DNA of 64,000 nt from Heterohyrax brucei (taxonomy: Eukaryota > Chordata > Mammalia > Hyracoidea > Procaviidae). Numbering within the stretch: the first letter of the stretch is position 1; every line of letters starts with the position of its first letter. The translations under genes were made by a program, and so were the position numbers. This document shows positions 11,805-22,165 of this stretch, piece after piece. The notes below the pieces were generated by a model. That model was given only the letters and a program-made list of their open reading frames with translations. It ran no database searches and was not told the origin of the DNA. The stretch is from contig CM053152.1 in NCBI GenBank assembly GCA_028571685.1, positions 25,304,001-25,368,000 on the forward strand, in the 5' to 3' direction.

Positions 11805-11900
11805 ATAAGGACAATTGTCTCATCTGCAAAATGGGGATAATAATTCCTTTGGATTCTTGCTATGAGGCTTCAATGAGATAGGATATACAAGAGGAAGAAT
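11805..11900 (+). mobile_element. MIR fragment (3' part)
   Basis: TGTCTCATCTGCAAAATGGG followed by ATAATAATTCC and GCTTCAATGAGATAGG is the MIR 3' region. Confidence 0.7.
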
Positions 11901-11933
11901 ACTGGCTTGATTAATATTAGCTAATAATAGATC

Positions 11934-11960
11934 GTTGGATCTGACTTGATGGCACTTGGC
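11934..11960 (+). mobile_element. 27-bp micro-retroposon with 11-bp target duplication
   Basis: The insert GTTGGATCTGACTTGATGG + CACTTGGC equals the extreme 3' tail of the SINE/RTE family. It is flanked by perfect direct repeats AATAATAGATC at 11923-11933 and 11961-11971. The best reading is an extremely 5'-truncated reverse transcript. Confidence 0.75.
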
Positions 11961-12104
11961 AATAATAGATCACTGAATTTTGTCAAAAAGAGGACAACTT
12001 TTGGGGTGAACGTTACCTGAAAAACTTCTGCATACCTTCTCAGAAATAATTTACTTTGGGGCAATGTTTCCTAGACTATGTCTGAAAATGCAGTGTGCTT
12101 AAAG

Positions 12105-12320
12105 ATTAAGGGCTCATGATCTAGGGCCAGCTTTTGCCACTGGACTTTGCTCTTAACAAGCTCTGCAACCTCAGAGATATAACTTAACCTCATGCCCAGT
12201 GTCTGTGAAGCAGGGATGGAAACAGAACCTTCCATGTTAAGTTAGAGAGGATTAATTAAGATAATTCGTGTGCAGAGTTTAGCACACTACTCGTTATTTC
12301 ATCAGCACAGAATAAATTTT
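12105..12320 (+). mobile_element. MIR copy
   Basis: The order of blocks (CTAGGGCCAGCTTTTGCCAC, CAACCTCAGAGATATAACTT, GTGTGCAGAGTTTAGCAC) follows MIR from core to 3' end. Confidence 0.65.
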
Positions 12321-12623
12321 ATCGTTAGGTTTTTTCACAACAGTGAAGTCAGATGAACTAGACCTAGATTTTGTTCTTCAACACCCATAAGTGTAAATAA
12401 CAAATAAAAATTCATGAAAAGAATATTTCCAATTTTATCTTCAGTACATTTTTAAATCTTCAAGATGGCCACAGGTTATCTTCAGAGAGAGTTGTTATTT
12501 ATTCCACTAATTTTTCTTTTATTCCTGTACTTGAGGAATGTTTTCTGCAGGAGTTGTGTAGGGAGTTACTTCTTCATTGAGAAAGGAATTATGCTAAATA
12601 TTTTACAAATGCTATCTCACGTA

Positions 12624-12791
12624 CAAAAACTCTAGTGGCATAGTAGTTAAGTGCTATGCCATCTAACCAAAGGTCAGCAGTTCAAATCTGCCAGGTGCTC
12701 CTTGGAAACTCTATGGAGCAGTTCTACTCTGTCTTACAAGGGTTGCTATGAGTTGGAATCGACACAATGAGAGTGGGTTTGGTTTCGGACT
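12624..12791 (+). mobile_element. AfroSINE copy with target duplication
   Basis: TAGTGGCATAGTAGTTAAGT head, AGGTCAGCAGTTCAAATC B-box and GAGTTGGAATCGACACAATG tail. Flanked by TCTCACGTA (12615) and TCTCATGTA (12792), a 9-bp duplication with one transition. Confidence 0.88.
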
Positions 12792-12874
12792 TCTCATGTA
12801 AATAAAAAGATTACCCTATCAGGCCAGTATTTCAGGTTGATTTTTGATGTCTATATCCATGCATACCTGCTGCA

Positions 12875-13018
12875 GGCAAATAAATTCAAACTCATAGCAA
12901 CACTATAGGACAGGGCAGAACTACCTCATAAGGTTTCCAAGGAATGGCTGGTGAATTCGAGCTGCTGACCTCTTGGTTAGTAGCTGTAACTCTTAATGAC
13001 TGCACCACCAGGTCTCCT
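12875..13018 (-). mobile_element. AfroSINE copy, opposite orientation to its neighbour
   Basis: Antisense SINE with CAAACTCATAGCAACACTAT and CTTGGTTAGTAGCTGTAACT. It lies under 90 bp from the sense copy at 12624-12791, forming an inverted SINE pair. Confidence 0.85.
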
Positions 13019-15446
13019 TCAGGTATATAAAGAATGTATCAGTCATCTACCAACAAATTGTTCCAAGCTAACACTACAAAAATACAAATATTTCATTGTG
13101 TTCCACAATTCGCCTATCATTTCTTTGGTCACTCTATCAGCTGAATGAACACACTGACAATTATTGTTTGATTACTTCCCACGTCACGCTATTAAATATT
13201 TAATCACAGTGAAAGGACAAAGGAGTTACACACACACTCACATGCACACAATGTAGTTATGCACATACAGGGTTATACACATTTCTGACCTTATTAATAC
13301 TGAACAACCAGGAGGAGTACTTGAATGAGCACACCGTTTTCCCTATCTGTCCTGTCCTGCTTTTATGGCAGTTAAATTCAGCCTGCTACTAGCTTAGCAT
13401 AATGCTCAACAAATCCTTGTTGAGAAAATGAAATTCTATTAAATTATCTGACATCTGTGTGTAATGGCCTAGTAGTTACATCTACCTGGCATTCTCCCCC
13501 TTCCCTAGGGGTCTCCTAACAAAATAGTGTCACCCGACCTACATTTCAATGTTTTGACCACTTCCTTTTTCCAGCATTTTGATAAGTATTTTCCACACCA
13601 TTGGCCTTTTCCAAGGCCAGGTAGGCCCTACCTTACAACTTTGGAAGGGATTCATTCGGCTTCCTTGGTTTATGAACTGTCTGAGCCTACCTGGAGGTCA
13701 TGACTTGAAAAATAATATTCCCACTTTGAGCGGTGGATACAAACAATCCAGTTTATGGCAAAGAGGCCTAGAGGAGTCATGTTTACTTGCTGCTGCTGGA
13801 GCCTCTGAAGCCATATTTACCCAGTGCGGAGGGGCGCTGCTGCTTCTGCTTTTGGGGGGCTGGAGGAAGCCTTCTGATGAGGCTGCAGTTGCACGGGGAG
13901 GGGAGAGCTCCTCCACCACCGCCAGGCAGAATAGGAGTGTTTGAACTTACCTGAGGAGGGATACAAGTATATTTGCCACCGATGAGCCATTTGTAATTAA
14001 CATGTGCTTTGTGGTTTTAATCTTTTTTTAATCTGTAAAGCCATAAAAATTTATAGCACAATTTTCGAATACAGAGAAAAAAAGCAAAATTACATAGTGA
14101 AGTTTAAAACTAACCTGTTTCACAAGATCAAAATTAAAAGCCGAGTGTCTTCAGATGCTCCTCCTGCTCCATCGCTGTGATGTTTTTTTCTCTGTGGTGT
14201 TGTTTCCTTGTTTACCCAGAAGTCACTGGAAACTGTAGGGCTATCTCTTGTGCCTTCTGTCTGTCACACAGGCACACACACAGGGCCCCAGAAGGAAATA
14301 AACAACAGAGTACATGGTATATAAAACAAAGGGAGGAAAAGAACATCTTAGGTAAACACCAGACTACTTATTTTATGATTTTTTAAATGTCATTTTTCCT
14401 CCCATATTGGCTTTTTTACGGAGGATAAATTATTGATCCCACAGCACTGGGGAGACAGAGCTTCCTTTCTTTGGCACAGCTGGTCAAGTTAAGGATTGAA
14501 GTCCTAGCAATTAGTTATGAGTTCCTTAGCGTGGAGGACCAGACTGCCGAGAAAACTCCGAGAGGTGACCCCTCAGAGGAAGACAATGCGCCAGGGAACG
14601 AACCAGAGTGGGCAACAAAGAAGCACAAAGCAACATCCCAATCTTGTTGCTACAAACAGATGTTGCCGCGGGCACTTGCTTGCAAGAACGAAGTGCAGTA
14701 CAGTCCCTCATTTGTCCGACCGGGCTTCTCTCTCCAAGAACTGGTTCTGAGGCAAATTATTTCAGGGCTGCACAGACTGGTAAAAGGAATTGGAAGCTAT
14801 CGTCCTTGGCGACCTAAGATTTCATAAATGATGGTGTGAAAAGTGAAAGGGGTTGAGCTGAGGTCAGGAGCAGACTTGGAGCCAGAAACCAAGTCCCAGG
14901 AAGGAGGGGCAGCGAGTCTTCCCGGAGAAGTTTCTGAGAGCTGGCTAGAAGAGGGCTGAGGTCTGAGCTGAGATTCCAGAGGGGAGGTCACGAGAGACTA
15001 AAGCGTAAAGAAAGAGAAATCTGAGTTAGTACCACCCCTGCCCTCATCCACGATTTCCGATTGTTCTTTCAGCGTCTACATAGAGAAAGGCAGGCTTTAA
15101 GAAATGTAGATTGAATTAGGCAAGTTCAATTTACCTAGACAAAAAAGTTCATTCAGATCAAAGGGGTTAGGAGCCCTTGGGGGTGAACCCTTTGTTTTGT
15201 TTGGAAGAGTGTGTTCGTTTTTCAAACTGCGTTGTGTAAAAAGCTTGCAGAGTCTGCTGCTGCTTCTTAGTGTGTTTTGCAAAAAAAAAAAAAAAATCAT
15301 TTTTTCCTATTATAAGTTAAAGGCAAATAATACCATAAACCTATAATTACTTAAAATCTTTATTCGTCTTCATCTTCCCTAATCAAAACGCTTCTATAAA
15401 TGTAAGCCATTTTGGAGACAAACAACAATAATAAGAATGAATCAAC
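13019..15446. other. 2.4 kb without recognised repeats
   Basis: No family recognised. There is a locally GC-rich part at 13800-13935. A 118-codon open frame at 14471-14827 (+) starts MAQLVKLRIEVLAISYEFLS but has no domain, homologue or splice context I can support. The run at 15280-15296 is poly-A. The absence of repeats over this length makes it the best place in the left half for unique or conserved non-coding sequence. Confidence 0.45.
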
Positions 15447-15490
15447 CTGTTGCTGTTAAGTAGCTTCTGACTCGTAGAGACCCTGTATAG
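15447..15490 (-). mobile_element. SINE/RTE tail fragment
   Basis: Antisense tail CCTGTTGCTGTTAAGTAGC then CTGACTCGTAGAGACCCTG; only the tail is present. Confidence 0.6.
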
Positions 15491-15577
15491 ATAACATTTA
15501 TTGAAAACCCAGCACTGCATTTATAATAATAGTTTTAGGTGACAGATATATAGGGGCCCTGAAAGTGCAGTGAGGAA

Positions 15578-15690
15578 GGGCTTTGCTGCTAACGTGAATC
15601 TTTGGAACCCTTATGAGACAGTTTATTCTGTCCTATAGGGTCGCTATGAGTTGGAATTGACTTGATGGCAATGGGTTTGGTATTTTTTTT
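15578..15690 (+). mobile_element. AfroSINE copy, 5'-deleted
   Basis: TTTGCTGCTAACGTGAATC, ATTCTGTCCTATAGGGTCGC and GAGTTGGAATTGACTTGATG; the A-box head is largely lost. Confidence 0.8.
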
Positions 15691-15794
15691 GTGATGGGGT
15701 GATGGTTTTATTATGCCTATGGCTGCCAGGCATGTTTTAAGAGCTTTACATATATTAAACTATTGGATACTCTAACAACTATTATCATCTCTGT

Positions 15795-15993
15795 GGTCCT
15801 GGATGGCGCAAATGGTCAATGACTCCAGCCACTAACTAAAAGATTGGGGGTTTGAGAATACCCAGAGCCACCTGGGAAGAAAGGTCTGGCTACCTAAATC
15901 TGAAAAATCAGCCATTTAAACCCAAATGGAACACACTTATACTCTGACACACACAAGGTTGTCGTGAGTCAGACTGGCAACTGCTGATGGTGG
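15795..15993 (+). mobile_element. AfroSINE-related SINE, variant body
   Basis: Head GTCCTGGATGGCGCAAATGG, TTTGAGAATACCCAGAGCC, then AAGAAAGGTCTGGCTACC and tail GTCGTGAGTCAGACTGGC. The body with the GAAAGGTCTGG block matches the variant also seen at 56318 and 61844. Confidence 0.75.
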
Positions 15994-16001
15994 TAGCTTT
16001 A

Positions 16002-16095
16002 CAGATGAAGAAACCAAGATGAGAAGAAGTTAAATGGCTTGCCCTAGGGTCATATAGCTAGTGAGTGAGTGGCAGAATCAGGATTTGAATGTGAT
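16002..16095 (-). mobile_element. MIR fragment
   Basis: TTTACAGATGAAGAAACCAA, GGCTTGCCCTAGGGTCATAT and AATCAGGATTTGAAT are the antisense MIR core. Confidence 0.75.
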
Positions 16096-16118
16096 ATCTG
16101 GTCATCTCATGCTTATAG

Positions 16119-16178
16119 AGCAATTCATATTAGGGCCACTATGAATTGGAATCAAGTGGATGGCAACAGGATTGGTTT
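16119..16178 (+). mobile_element. AfroSINE tail fragment
   Basis: GGGCCACTATGAATTGGAAT and GATGGCAACAGGATTGGTT; a 5'-truncated copy. Confidence 0.65.
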
Positions 16179-16198
16179 GTATAGGTATACTGTCATAG

Positions 16199-16330
16199 GT
16201 CGTGTGGTGGCATAGTGGTAAAATGCTACAAATTCACCAGGCACTGCTTGTAAACTCTGTAGGCTCAGTTTTATCCTGTCCTTTAAGGGGTTGCTGAGTC
16301 ACAATCAATCCAACAGCAACAGGTTTGTTT
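16199..16330 (+). mobile_element. AfroSINE copy
   Basis: Head GTGGTGGCATAGTGGTAAAA, body CTTGTAAACTCTGTAGGC and tail TTGCTGAGTCACAATCAATC. Diverged, with part of the B-box region deleted. Confidence 0.8.
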
Positions 16331-16339
16331 GCGGTTTAT

Positions 16340-16464
16340 AGGGTCATACTGGTTAAGAACGATGGCTGCTAACCAAAAGGTCAGCAGTTAGAATCTATCA
16401 GGTACTCCTTAGAAATCCTATAAGGTTTCTGTGAGTCAGAACCAGCTCAGTGGGTTTGGTTTTT
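16340..16464 (+). mobile_element. AfroSINE copy
   Basis: GGTTAAGAACGATGGCTGC, AGGTCAGCAGTTAGAATC and GTGAGTCAGAACCAGCTC. Short direct repeats GGTTTAT at 16333 and 16465 may be the target duplication. Confidence 0.82.
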
Positions 16465-16484
16465 GGTTTATCTGGTTCCAGAGG

Positions 16485-16656
16485 TGGAAACTCTGGTGAT
16501 GTAGTGGATAAGTACTATGGCTGCTGATTAGAAGGTCAGCAGTTCAAATCCACCAAGCACTCCTTGAAAAAGCTATGGGGTAGTTCTACTCTGTCCTATG
16601 TAGGGTCACTGTGAGTTGGAATCAACTCAACAGCAATGTGTTTAGTTTGTTGGGTT
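16485..16656 (+). mobile_element. AfroSINE copy with perfect 12-bp target duplication
   Basis: Head GATGTAGTGGATAAGTAC, B-box AGGTCAGCAGTTCAAATCC and tail GAGTTGGAATCAACTCAACA. Perfect flanking repeat TGGTTCCAGAGG at 16473-16484 and 16657-16668. Confidence 0.92.
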
Positions 16657-16664
16657 TGGTTCCA

Positions 16665-17045
16665 GAGGCAGGGGTAGTTTCATGGTAGAATTCTCAACTT
16701 CCATTGGGAGACCTAGGTTCAAGCCCTGGACAGTGCACCTTCAACCAATGGAAACAGCCACCACCCATCTGCCAGTGGAGGCTCGCATGTTGCTGTTGAC
16801 GTTGAACAGGTTTCAGTGTTGCTTCCACACGAAGGCAGACCAGGAAAGAAGGCTCTGAAATCTACTTCCGAAAATAAGCCAGTGACAACCCTATGCCTCG
16901 CGAAGGTCCTGTCTGCAACCAATGAAGGGAATGGTGTTGAACCGGGCAGCATTTTATTCTATTGTGCATAGGTTGGCCATGAGCTGTGACCAGTTTGATG
17001 ACAGCCAACAAGGCCACCACTACCACCTGCTCTCTTAACCATAAC
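16665..17045 (+). mobile_element. Long-type AfroSINE
   Basis: tRNA-like head with A-box region TAGTTTCATGGTAGAATTC and B-box GGTTCAAGCC (16716-16725). It continues with GCCACCACCCATCTGCCAGT, GAACAGGTTTCAG, CTACTTCCGAAAATAAGCCA, the GGGCAGCATTTTATTC block and tail TGACAGCCAACAAGG. Antisense relatives lie at 26878, 28265, 51100 and 54594. The tRNA-like head is part of the SINE, not a tRNA gene. Confidence 0.85.
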
Positions 17046-17074
17046 ACTAATTTCTTTTCATGCTGATGAAACCC

Positions 17075-17205
17075 GTTACAGTAGGTAGTTACTATTGTCC
17101 TCGTTTCTGTCTCACAAATAAGGAGACTAAGATTCAGACAGAAACAATTTAAGTGAGATCACTTAGTAAATGGAAGAACCAGGATTCAAATCCAAGTCTA
17201 TTTAA
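17075..17205 (-). mobile_element. MIR fragment
   Basis: Antisense MIR: AAATAAGGAGACTAAGATTC, GAGATCACTTAGTAAATGG and CAGGATTCAAATCCAAGTC. Confidence 0.7.
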
Positions 17206-17247
17206 GTCCTGCCTCCACTAGAGAGAAAGCCGTAATTGAAATGATGT

Positions 17248-17400
17248 AGGCCTGTGCTTTTTGAACTTCAGATGAAATCTGAATTTCCTGGAGATCTTGC
17301 TAAATGCGGGTTCTAATTTCAGTGGCCTAGGGTGAAGCCTGAGAACCAGTATATGGCATCAAACTACCAGGAGATGCTGCCACTACTGGTACTCTAACCA
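17248..17400. mobile_element. MER5A-like DNA transposon remnant
   Basis: CTGAATTTCCTGGAGATCTT, TGGCCTAGGGTGAAGCCTGA and CCAGGAGATGCTGCCACTAC follow the MER5A layout. Confidence 0.55.
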
Positions 17401-17608
17401 CCTGTTGCCCAGCAAGTTTTAAGAGTTGGGGGCTATGACTTGGAAGATGCTTCACTGCTGCTACCTAACCCCCACTAAGTATATGTGGGAGAAACAGCCT
17501 AGAGGGAGCAAACTGTAGCTTGGGATTCTACAATTTCTTTATGAAGTAATGCATGGACACATTAAGATTCAGGAAGTTTCTTGCACACATATAACCAATA
17601 ATATTTAT

Positions 17609-18140
17609 ATGTTCATTTTTTAAATTATCATTAAGTGAAAGTATACAATCCAAGTCAGTTTTGCATGCCCGCCTCTCTACAGCTCCATCTGCTCTCCTCC
17701 CTCTGTAACAGCACACTCTTCCTTTTCATTCTGCTAGTGTTTTCTTAACAAACACCTGTCCCTTCATCTCTTACCTCTCCTCTCCCATCTAGAAGGAAAC
17801 CGGTAGGGCAGACTCCTATAAATGTACGAAACCATAAAGTATACATACCACTTGCTCGCTCTGTGTCCCCGAGTCCAGTCCATTCTCAGCCTGAAGTGTT
17901 GACCTCAGTAATGGTTTCAGTTCCGGGCTGGCAGCAGGTCTAGGGGCTGTGTTCCCAGAGGACCCTGCAGGTTGTCGGACTAACAGTTCCAGTCTTTTAG
18001 TGGAGTTTTTGATCTGCACACCTCTTTTTCTCATGCTATGTCAGGGACTCTATATTGTGTCCCCTATCGAGGCTGTCTTTGGTGATGGCTAGGCACCAAC
18101 TGGATCTTCTGGTCTCATGCTGGTATAGTCTCCCAATTGT
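17609..18140 (-). mobile_element. L1 3' UTR fragment
   Basis: Begins at a T-run (antisense A-tail), then TTAAGTGAAAGTATACAATC, GCATGCCCGCCTCTCTACAG, CACACTCTTCCTTTTCATT and TTGACCTCAGTAATGG. The same 3' UTR type occurs at 31137, 35925 and 52290; 5'-truncated. Confidence 0.8.
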
Positions 18141-19361
18141 ATGTGTATTTTTTAATTTACTGAAACCTATGTAGTTATCAAACTCACTGTAAATCTCATC
18201 ACTTTCTCCATAAAACATCTTTTTAAATTTTTTTGTGTACATTCCCTCTTGATTCACCATTATACCCTTTTGTTCTAATCTACCTAATAAAATCAATTCG
18301 ATTGTGAACCCAAAACTTATAAGACAGATTGAGTTTAAGACTTCATTTATACTGTTTCTTTATCACATACTTTTAGAATGAAGCGTGGAATCCCATTTTG
18401 TCCATTTCTGTTCAACCAGAAGACACTCCATTTAATTCATTATCTTGAATTTTCTTTTTCAATATCTTTAGTTTCTTATAGTGTTCTTCCCTTCCAACTC
18501 AGTTTTCTTTTCTTTATCCTTACACATAGTAACTAGATACTGAACATCATATCTATATGTTAACAGTAGCTTACAAACTCCCTAGAAGGCATTACTACAA
18601 TATCCAGGAATTTATGATTTATGCCAAGCCCGCTTGTCAGCCTCACTTCCACTGCCAACGGAGCTGAAAATTGAAATGCTGGTTCTGCAGAGTCAGACTC
18701 TGTTCTTTTGTTGTACGAACTAGTTCCTTACAAAGTTTAGCTTGAGTCTTTCACTTACCCAACAGCACCTCATATTGAAGAATTTAAATTTCACATACCA
18801 TCTCTTTATTTCTCTCCCTCATTGATCAAACTTATCCATGGTCGCAATAATCTCCCTCTGGATACTAATTTTCTCCCCATTTCATGGCATCCTCAAACCA
18901 AACTCACAGGTACTCAGCAACCCGTCATTAACTGAAAACATGCAAAGTGTGCAGTCGTTCCAATGGAAAATACAAAGGAAAAGCCAAATGAGGTAAGTTG
19001 CATTACTGTGCCCACCCTGGGATTGTTTACACAGTGTTACATGTGAGTGACCTGCCAGGTCTCAAGATGATGGGAAGGACTCCATCACAACCCAAAGCCG
19101 TTACTGAAGGGGAGACCATCCCTACACGCACAGATGCAACCCTGCCAGTAATTACGGACGGACCTCTGATTAGCAATACTGGAAAATATCACTCAGAGAG
19201 AAGAAAAGACAGAGCAGTTCAATCATGACTAGGCACCCGTTCAAATTTGTGTCTGATTAACACATTCATGGTATTAGTTTGCAGTCACACATTTTATTTT
19301 GTAATTACAACTAGCATGTGTGCAATTATTTGTACTTGAAATTGTTATACCTGCCACGGTT
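18141..19361. other. Unassigned stretch
   Basis: No gene and no repeat family recognised. Confidence 0.45.
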
Positions 19362-19518
19362 GCCAAACCGACTGGTTGCCTTTGAGCTGATTCTAACTCA
19401 TAGTTACCCTATAGGAAAAGCTACAACTGCCCCACAGGGTTTCCGAAGAGTGGCTGATGGATTTGAGCTAAACTTCTGATTAGCAGCCACACTTTTAACC
19501 ACTGTGCCACCAGTTTCA
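19362..19518 (-). mobile_element. AfroSINE copy
   Basis: Antisense: TTTGAGCTGATTCTAACTCA, CAACTGCCCCACAGGGTTTC, GATTAGCAGCCACACTTTT and CACTGTGCCACCAG. Confidence 0.88.
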
Positions 19519-19600
19519 TCGAAAGCTAGTCTCACTGCAATTCATTAGTATGTCTCTGAGCTTAACATGGTTGATAGTAATTATTCTAGTGTGTTCCTTG

Positions 19601-19953
19601 AGGACCCTGGTGATCGAGAGGTATAAGTCTCAGCTTCATTGCAGGTAGCCTGGGTTCAGTTCCTAGCGAAGTATTTCGTGTGCAACTACCACCCATCTGT
19701 TGGTGATAGCTTATATGTTGCTATTATGCCCAACATGTTTTAGCAGAGCATCCTGACTAAGACAGGCTAGAAAGAATGGCCTGTTGATCTGCTTCCAAAG
19801 CTTGGCCAATGAAAACCCTGTGGATCACATTTGATCCACAACTCATCTTGGAGATGGTGCAGAACTGGACAGCATTTGTGCTTAGAGTTCTGTTGTGGAT
19901 GGTGCTGCTGTGTGTTGGAGGCCAAATGACAGCTGGCAGCTAACAAAACCCTC
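19601..19953 (+). mobile_element. Long-type AfroSINE
   Basis: Head GACCCTGGTGATCGAGAGG, B-box region TGGGTTCAGTTCC, then CAACTACCACCCATCTGTTG, AAAGAATGGCCTGTTGATC, GGACAGCATTTGTGC and tail TGACAGCTGGCAGCTAACA. Nearly full length. Confidence 0.85.
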
Positions 19954-20439
19954 AGTTTCTTTTCCTCTGCCTGCAGAGAAGGACCAGCAGTGCCTTAAGA
20001 CAATTTTAGCAAAGACCATAGGTCTTGAGTTCATCTAAGATGCTAAGGCAGGTGTTTCTGGAAAAACTTTTGAGTTGCCTTGTGCATGTCCGCTGATTCC
20101 TGTCTGCTACTGCTGTAATGCTATAAGTCCCTGATCTGGCTTTTCTGCTGGGCTGTAGTCTTCCACACGGCCCTTGGGGTAATCCTGTCTCCTATTAGTA
20201 ACTCCCAAAACTAATCGCTCAGCTAACTTCCCAAGTGACTGAGTTTTCTAACTTGCATTTGACTCTGCCTAGGTTTAGTGACTATATTGGATGAAACAAC
20301 TCATTTTAAAAATGGAAAGCATCTCCTCCCTGGCAACTTACTGTAAGCACTTCATCCACAGAGGTCTCCATAGAAAAGTTGGCGGGGCGGTTGGACAGAC
20401 TTCCACAATATCAATTTGCCTTGACTTACCAAAAACAAA
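19954..20439. other. Unassigned stretch
   Basis: No gene or repeat recognised. Confidence 0.45.
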
Positions 20440-20646
20440 CAAACAAAAAATCCAAATCTGTTGTCATCAAGTTGATTCTGACTTATAGAGACCATATAGG
20501 ACAGAGTAGAACTGCCCAGTAAGGTTTCCAAGGCAGTAAAGCTTTATGGAAGCAGACTGCCACATCTTTTTTCCCATGGAGTGGCTGATGGGTTCAACCC
20601 ATCAGCTTTTGGTTAGCATCTGAGTGCTTTAACCACTGCACCATAG
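20440..20646 (-). mobile_element. AfroSINE copy, longer variant
   Basis: Antisense: CAAGTTGATTCTGACTTATA, AGAACTGCCCAGTAAGGTTT, then an extra middle part (GCTTTATGGAAGCAGACTGC) before TTTTGGTTAGCATCTGAGTG. A copy with the same extra part lies at 49698. Confidence 0.85.
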
Positions 20647-20847
20647 GAAATGTTTAATAAGTGGTTTCACCATTTTATCACTAAATCTGTTTAGGTACAT
20701 TTCACCTGTTGAAGTAGGTTGAATGAGCTACAGCATTGCCCTTCAACTCTTTGAGTGACTGATTCACACCACTGATAAACACTTGGGCATAGTCAGCCCT
20801 TCAGAGGGATTCTTAATGATGGGACTTACTGAGGAAAAAAAAAAGAA

Positions 20848-21012
20848 AGAAAAGCCCAAAGTCCTTGCCATCATGTTGGTTCCAACTCATAATGACCCTA
20901 TAGGACAGATTGGTACCTCCCCATAGAGTTTTCAGGGAATGCCTGGTGAATTCAAACTGTCAACCTTTTGGTTGGCAGCTATAGCACTAACTACTATGCA
21001 CCAGGGTTTCCA
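20848..21012 (-). mobile_element. AfroSINE copy
   Basis: Antisense: GTTGGTTCCAACTCATAATG, CCCTATAGGACAGATTGG, TTTGGTTGGCAGCTATAGC and CACCAGGGTTTCC. Confidence 0.88.
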
Positions 21013-22064
21013 CGGGACCTACAGACACATTAAATGCCTCCCGAGGTTCAGGGAAGAGCAGCCAAGGTTACTGTGTTCTAGTCTCTGACCTCTTTTCACG
21101 TGTCTTCTCTGCTGTGCTGCAAGCAATATGTCTACAGGAATGCACCGTGCCCAGCTCACACAATGCAGATTCCACAGCACGTGACTGACAGCGCTGTTCA
21201 GCAAGTGGTCCTAAAGAACTCCAGCCAAGGTCTCTTGAGCTCTGGAAAGTCATGAGATCCTGGAGGCAATTATCACAATCAGTGTGTTCTGTAGATGGCA
21301 ATACAAATGGAATTCATAAGCCATAGCGGCCGTCACTTCTGAAATGTGAAAGCCCCTATGCAGAGGTCTCAAAAGGATGGTCAGCGCTGCCCTAAAGAGC
21401 CGTGTGGCCCCTATCATCAAAACCTGTTAACTTCACCCTGCTTCTGAGTTCAGCAGTGACTAATGACAGTCCTGCTTCCCTGTCATTACATCGTAACTGA
21501 TTTTTTCTGTATACAGAGGCTTCCATGAGCTGGGGCAGCTTGATGAAAGACTTTTCTTCACCTGGGTAGCTGGCAATGGTTAAACCCACACATAGGCATC
21601 CAGGTGCCACCCTCACAGGGGAGACATACATGCTAATACATTAATGTATACATTTAATTGGGTTATAATCTATTGACCATAGATACTAAGACTCATGAGC
21701 ATGCAATTAACAAAACAGCTTTGACTAAATATAGTTAGCACTAAATATAGTTGGTTAATTGGTATTTAATATGCTTATTAAATGTCAATTAAGTATCTTT
21801 AGCAATGAATTGGTACCTAATTAACTTACTATAGCTATCCTGTTAACTTGACATTTGAACAGCCAAATATTCTCTACAAGTTTAATGTTTTAATAAGAAA
21901 CAAATTACACATGTATTGCTCATGAATTTTTCAGTTAGTTTAATGGGATTTAAATGTATCTCCCAACTTATAGACATGTTTTTCTCATAATCAACTGGTA
22001 TTTTACATTTGAAATCTCTTTTAAACTTGTCAAGAGCCAATTATATGACAACAAAAAAGTGGTA
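21013..22064. other. Unassigned stretch
   Basis: No gene. Around 21720-21830 it is AT-rich, with a short direct repeat CTAAATATAGTT. Confidence 0.45.
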
Positions 22065-22165
22065 GAAGCCCAGGATCCTGTGTTCTAATCTTGGTTCTAC
22101 CACTTTTAATCTGTGTTATCTTTGGCAAGTTATTTTACTACTTGAGGGCCTCAGTGTCCTCATTG
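22065..22165 (+). mobile_element. MIR fragment
   Basis: GTGTTCTAATCTTGGTTCTA, CCACTTTTAATCTGTGTTAT and TTGGCAAGTTATTTTACTAC are the MIR core. Confidence 0.85.

Noticed and set aside
13800-13935. CpG-island promoter
   Set aside because: GC-rich for only about 130 bp and with few CpG; no exon follows.
16665-16730. tRNA gene from A and B boxes
   Set aside because: Head of a long-type AfroSINE, with the SINE body behind it.
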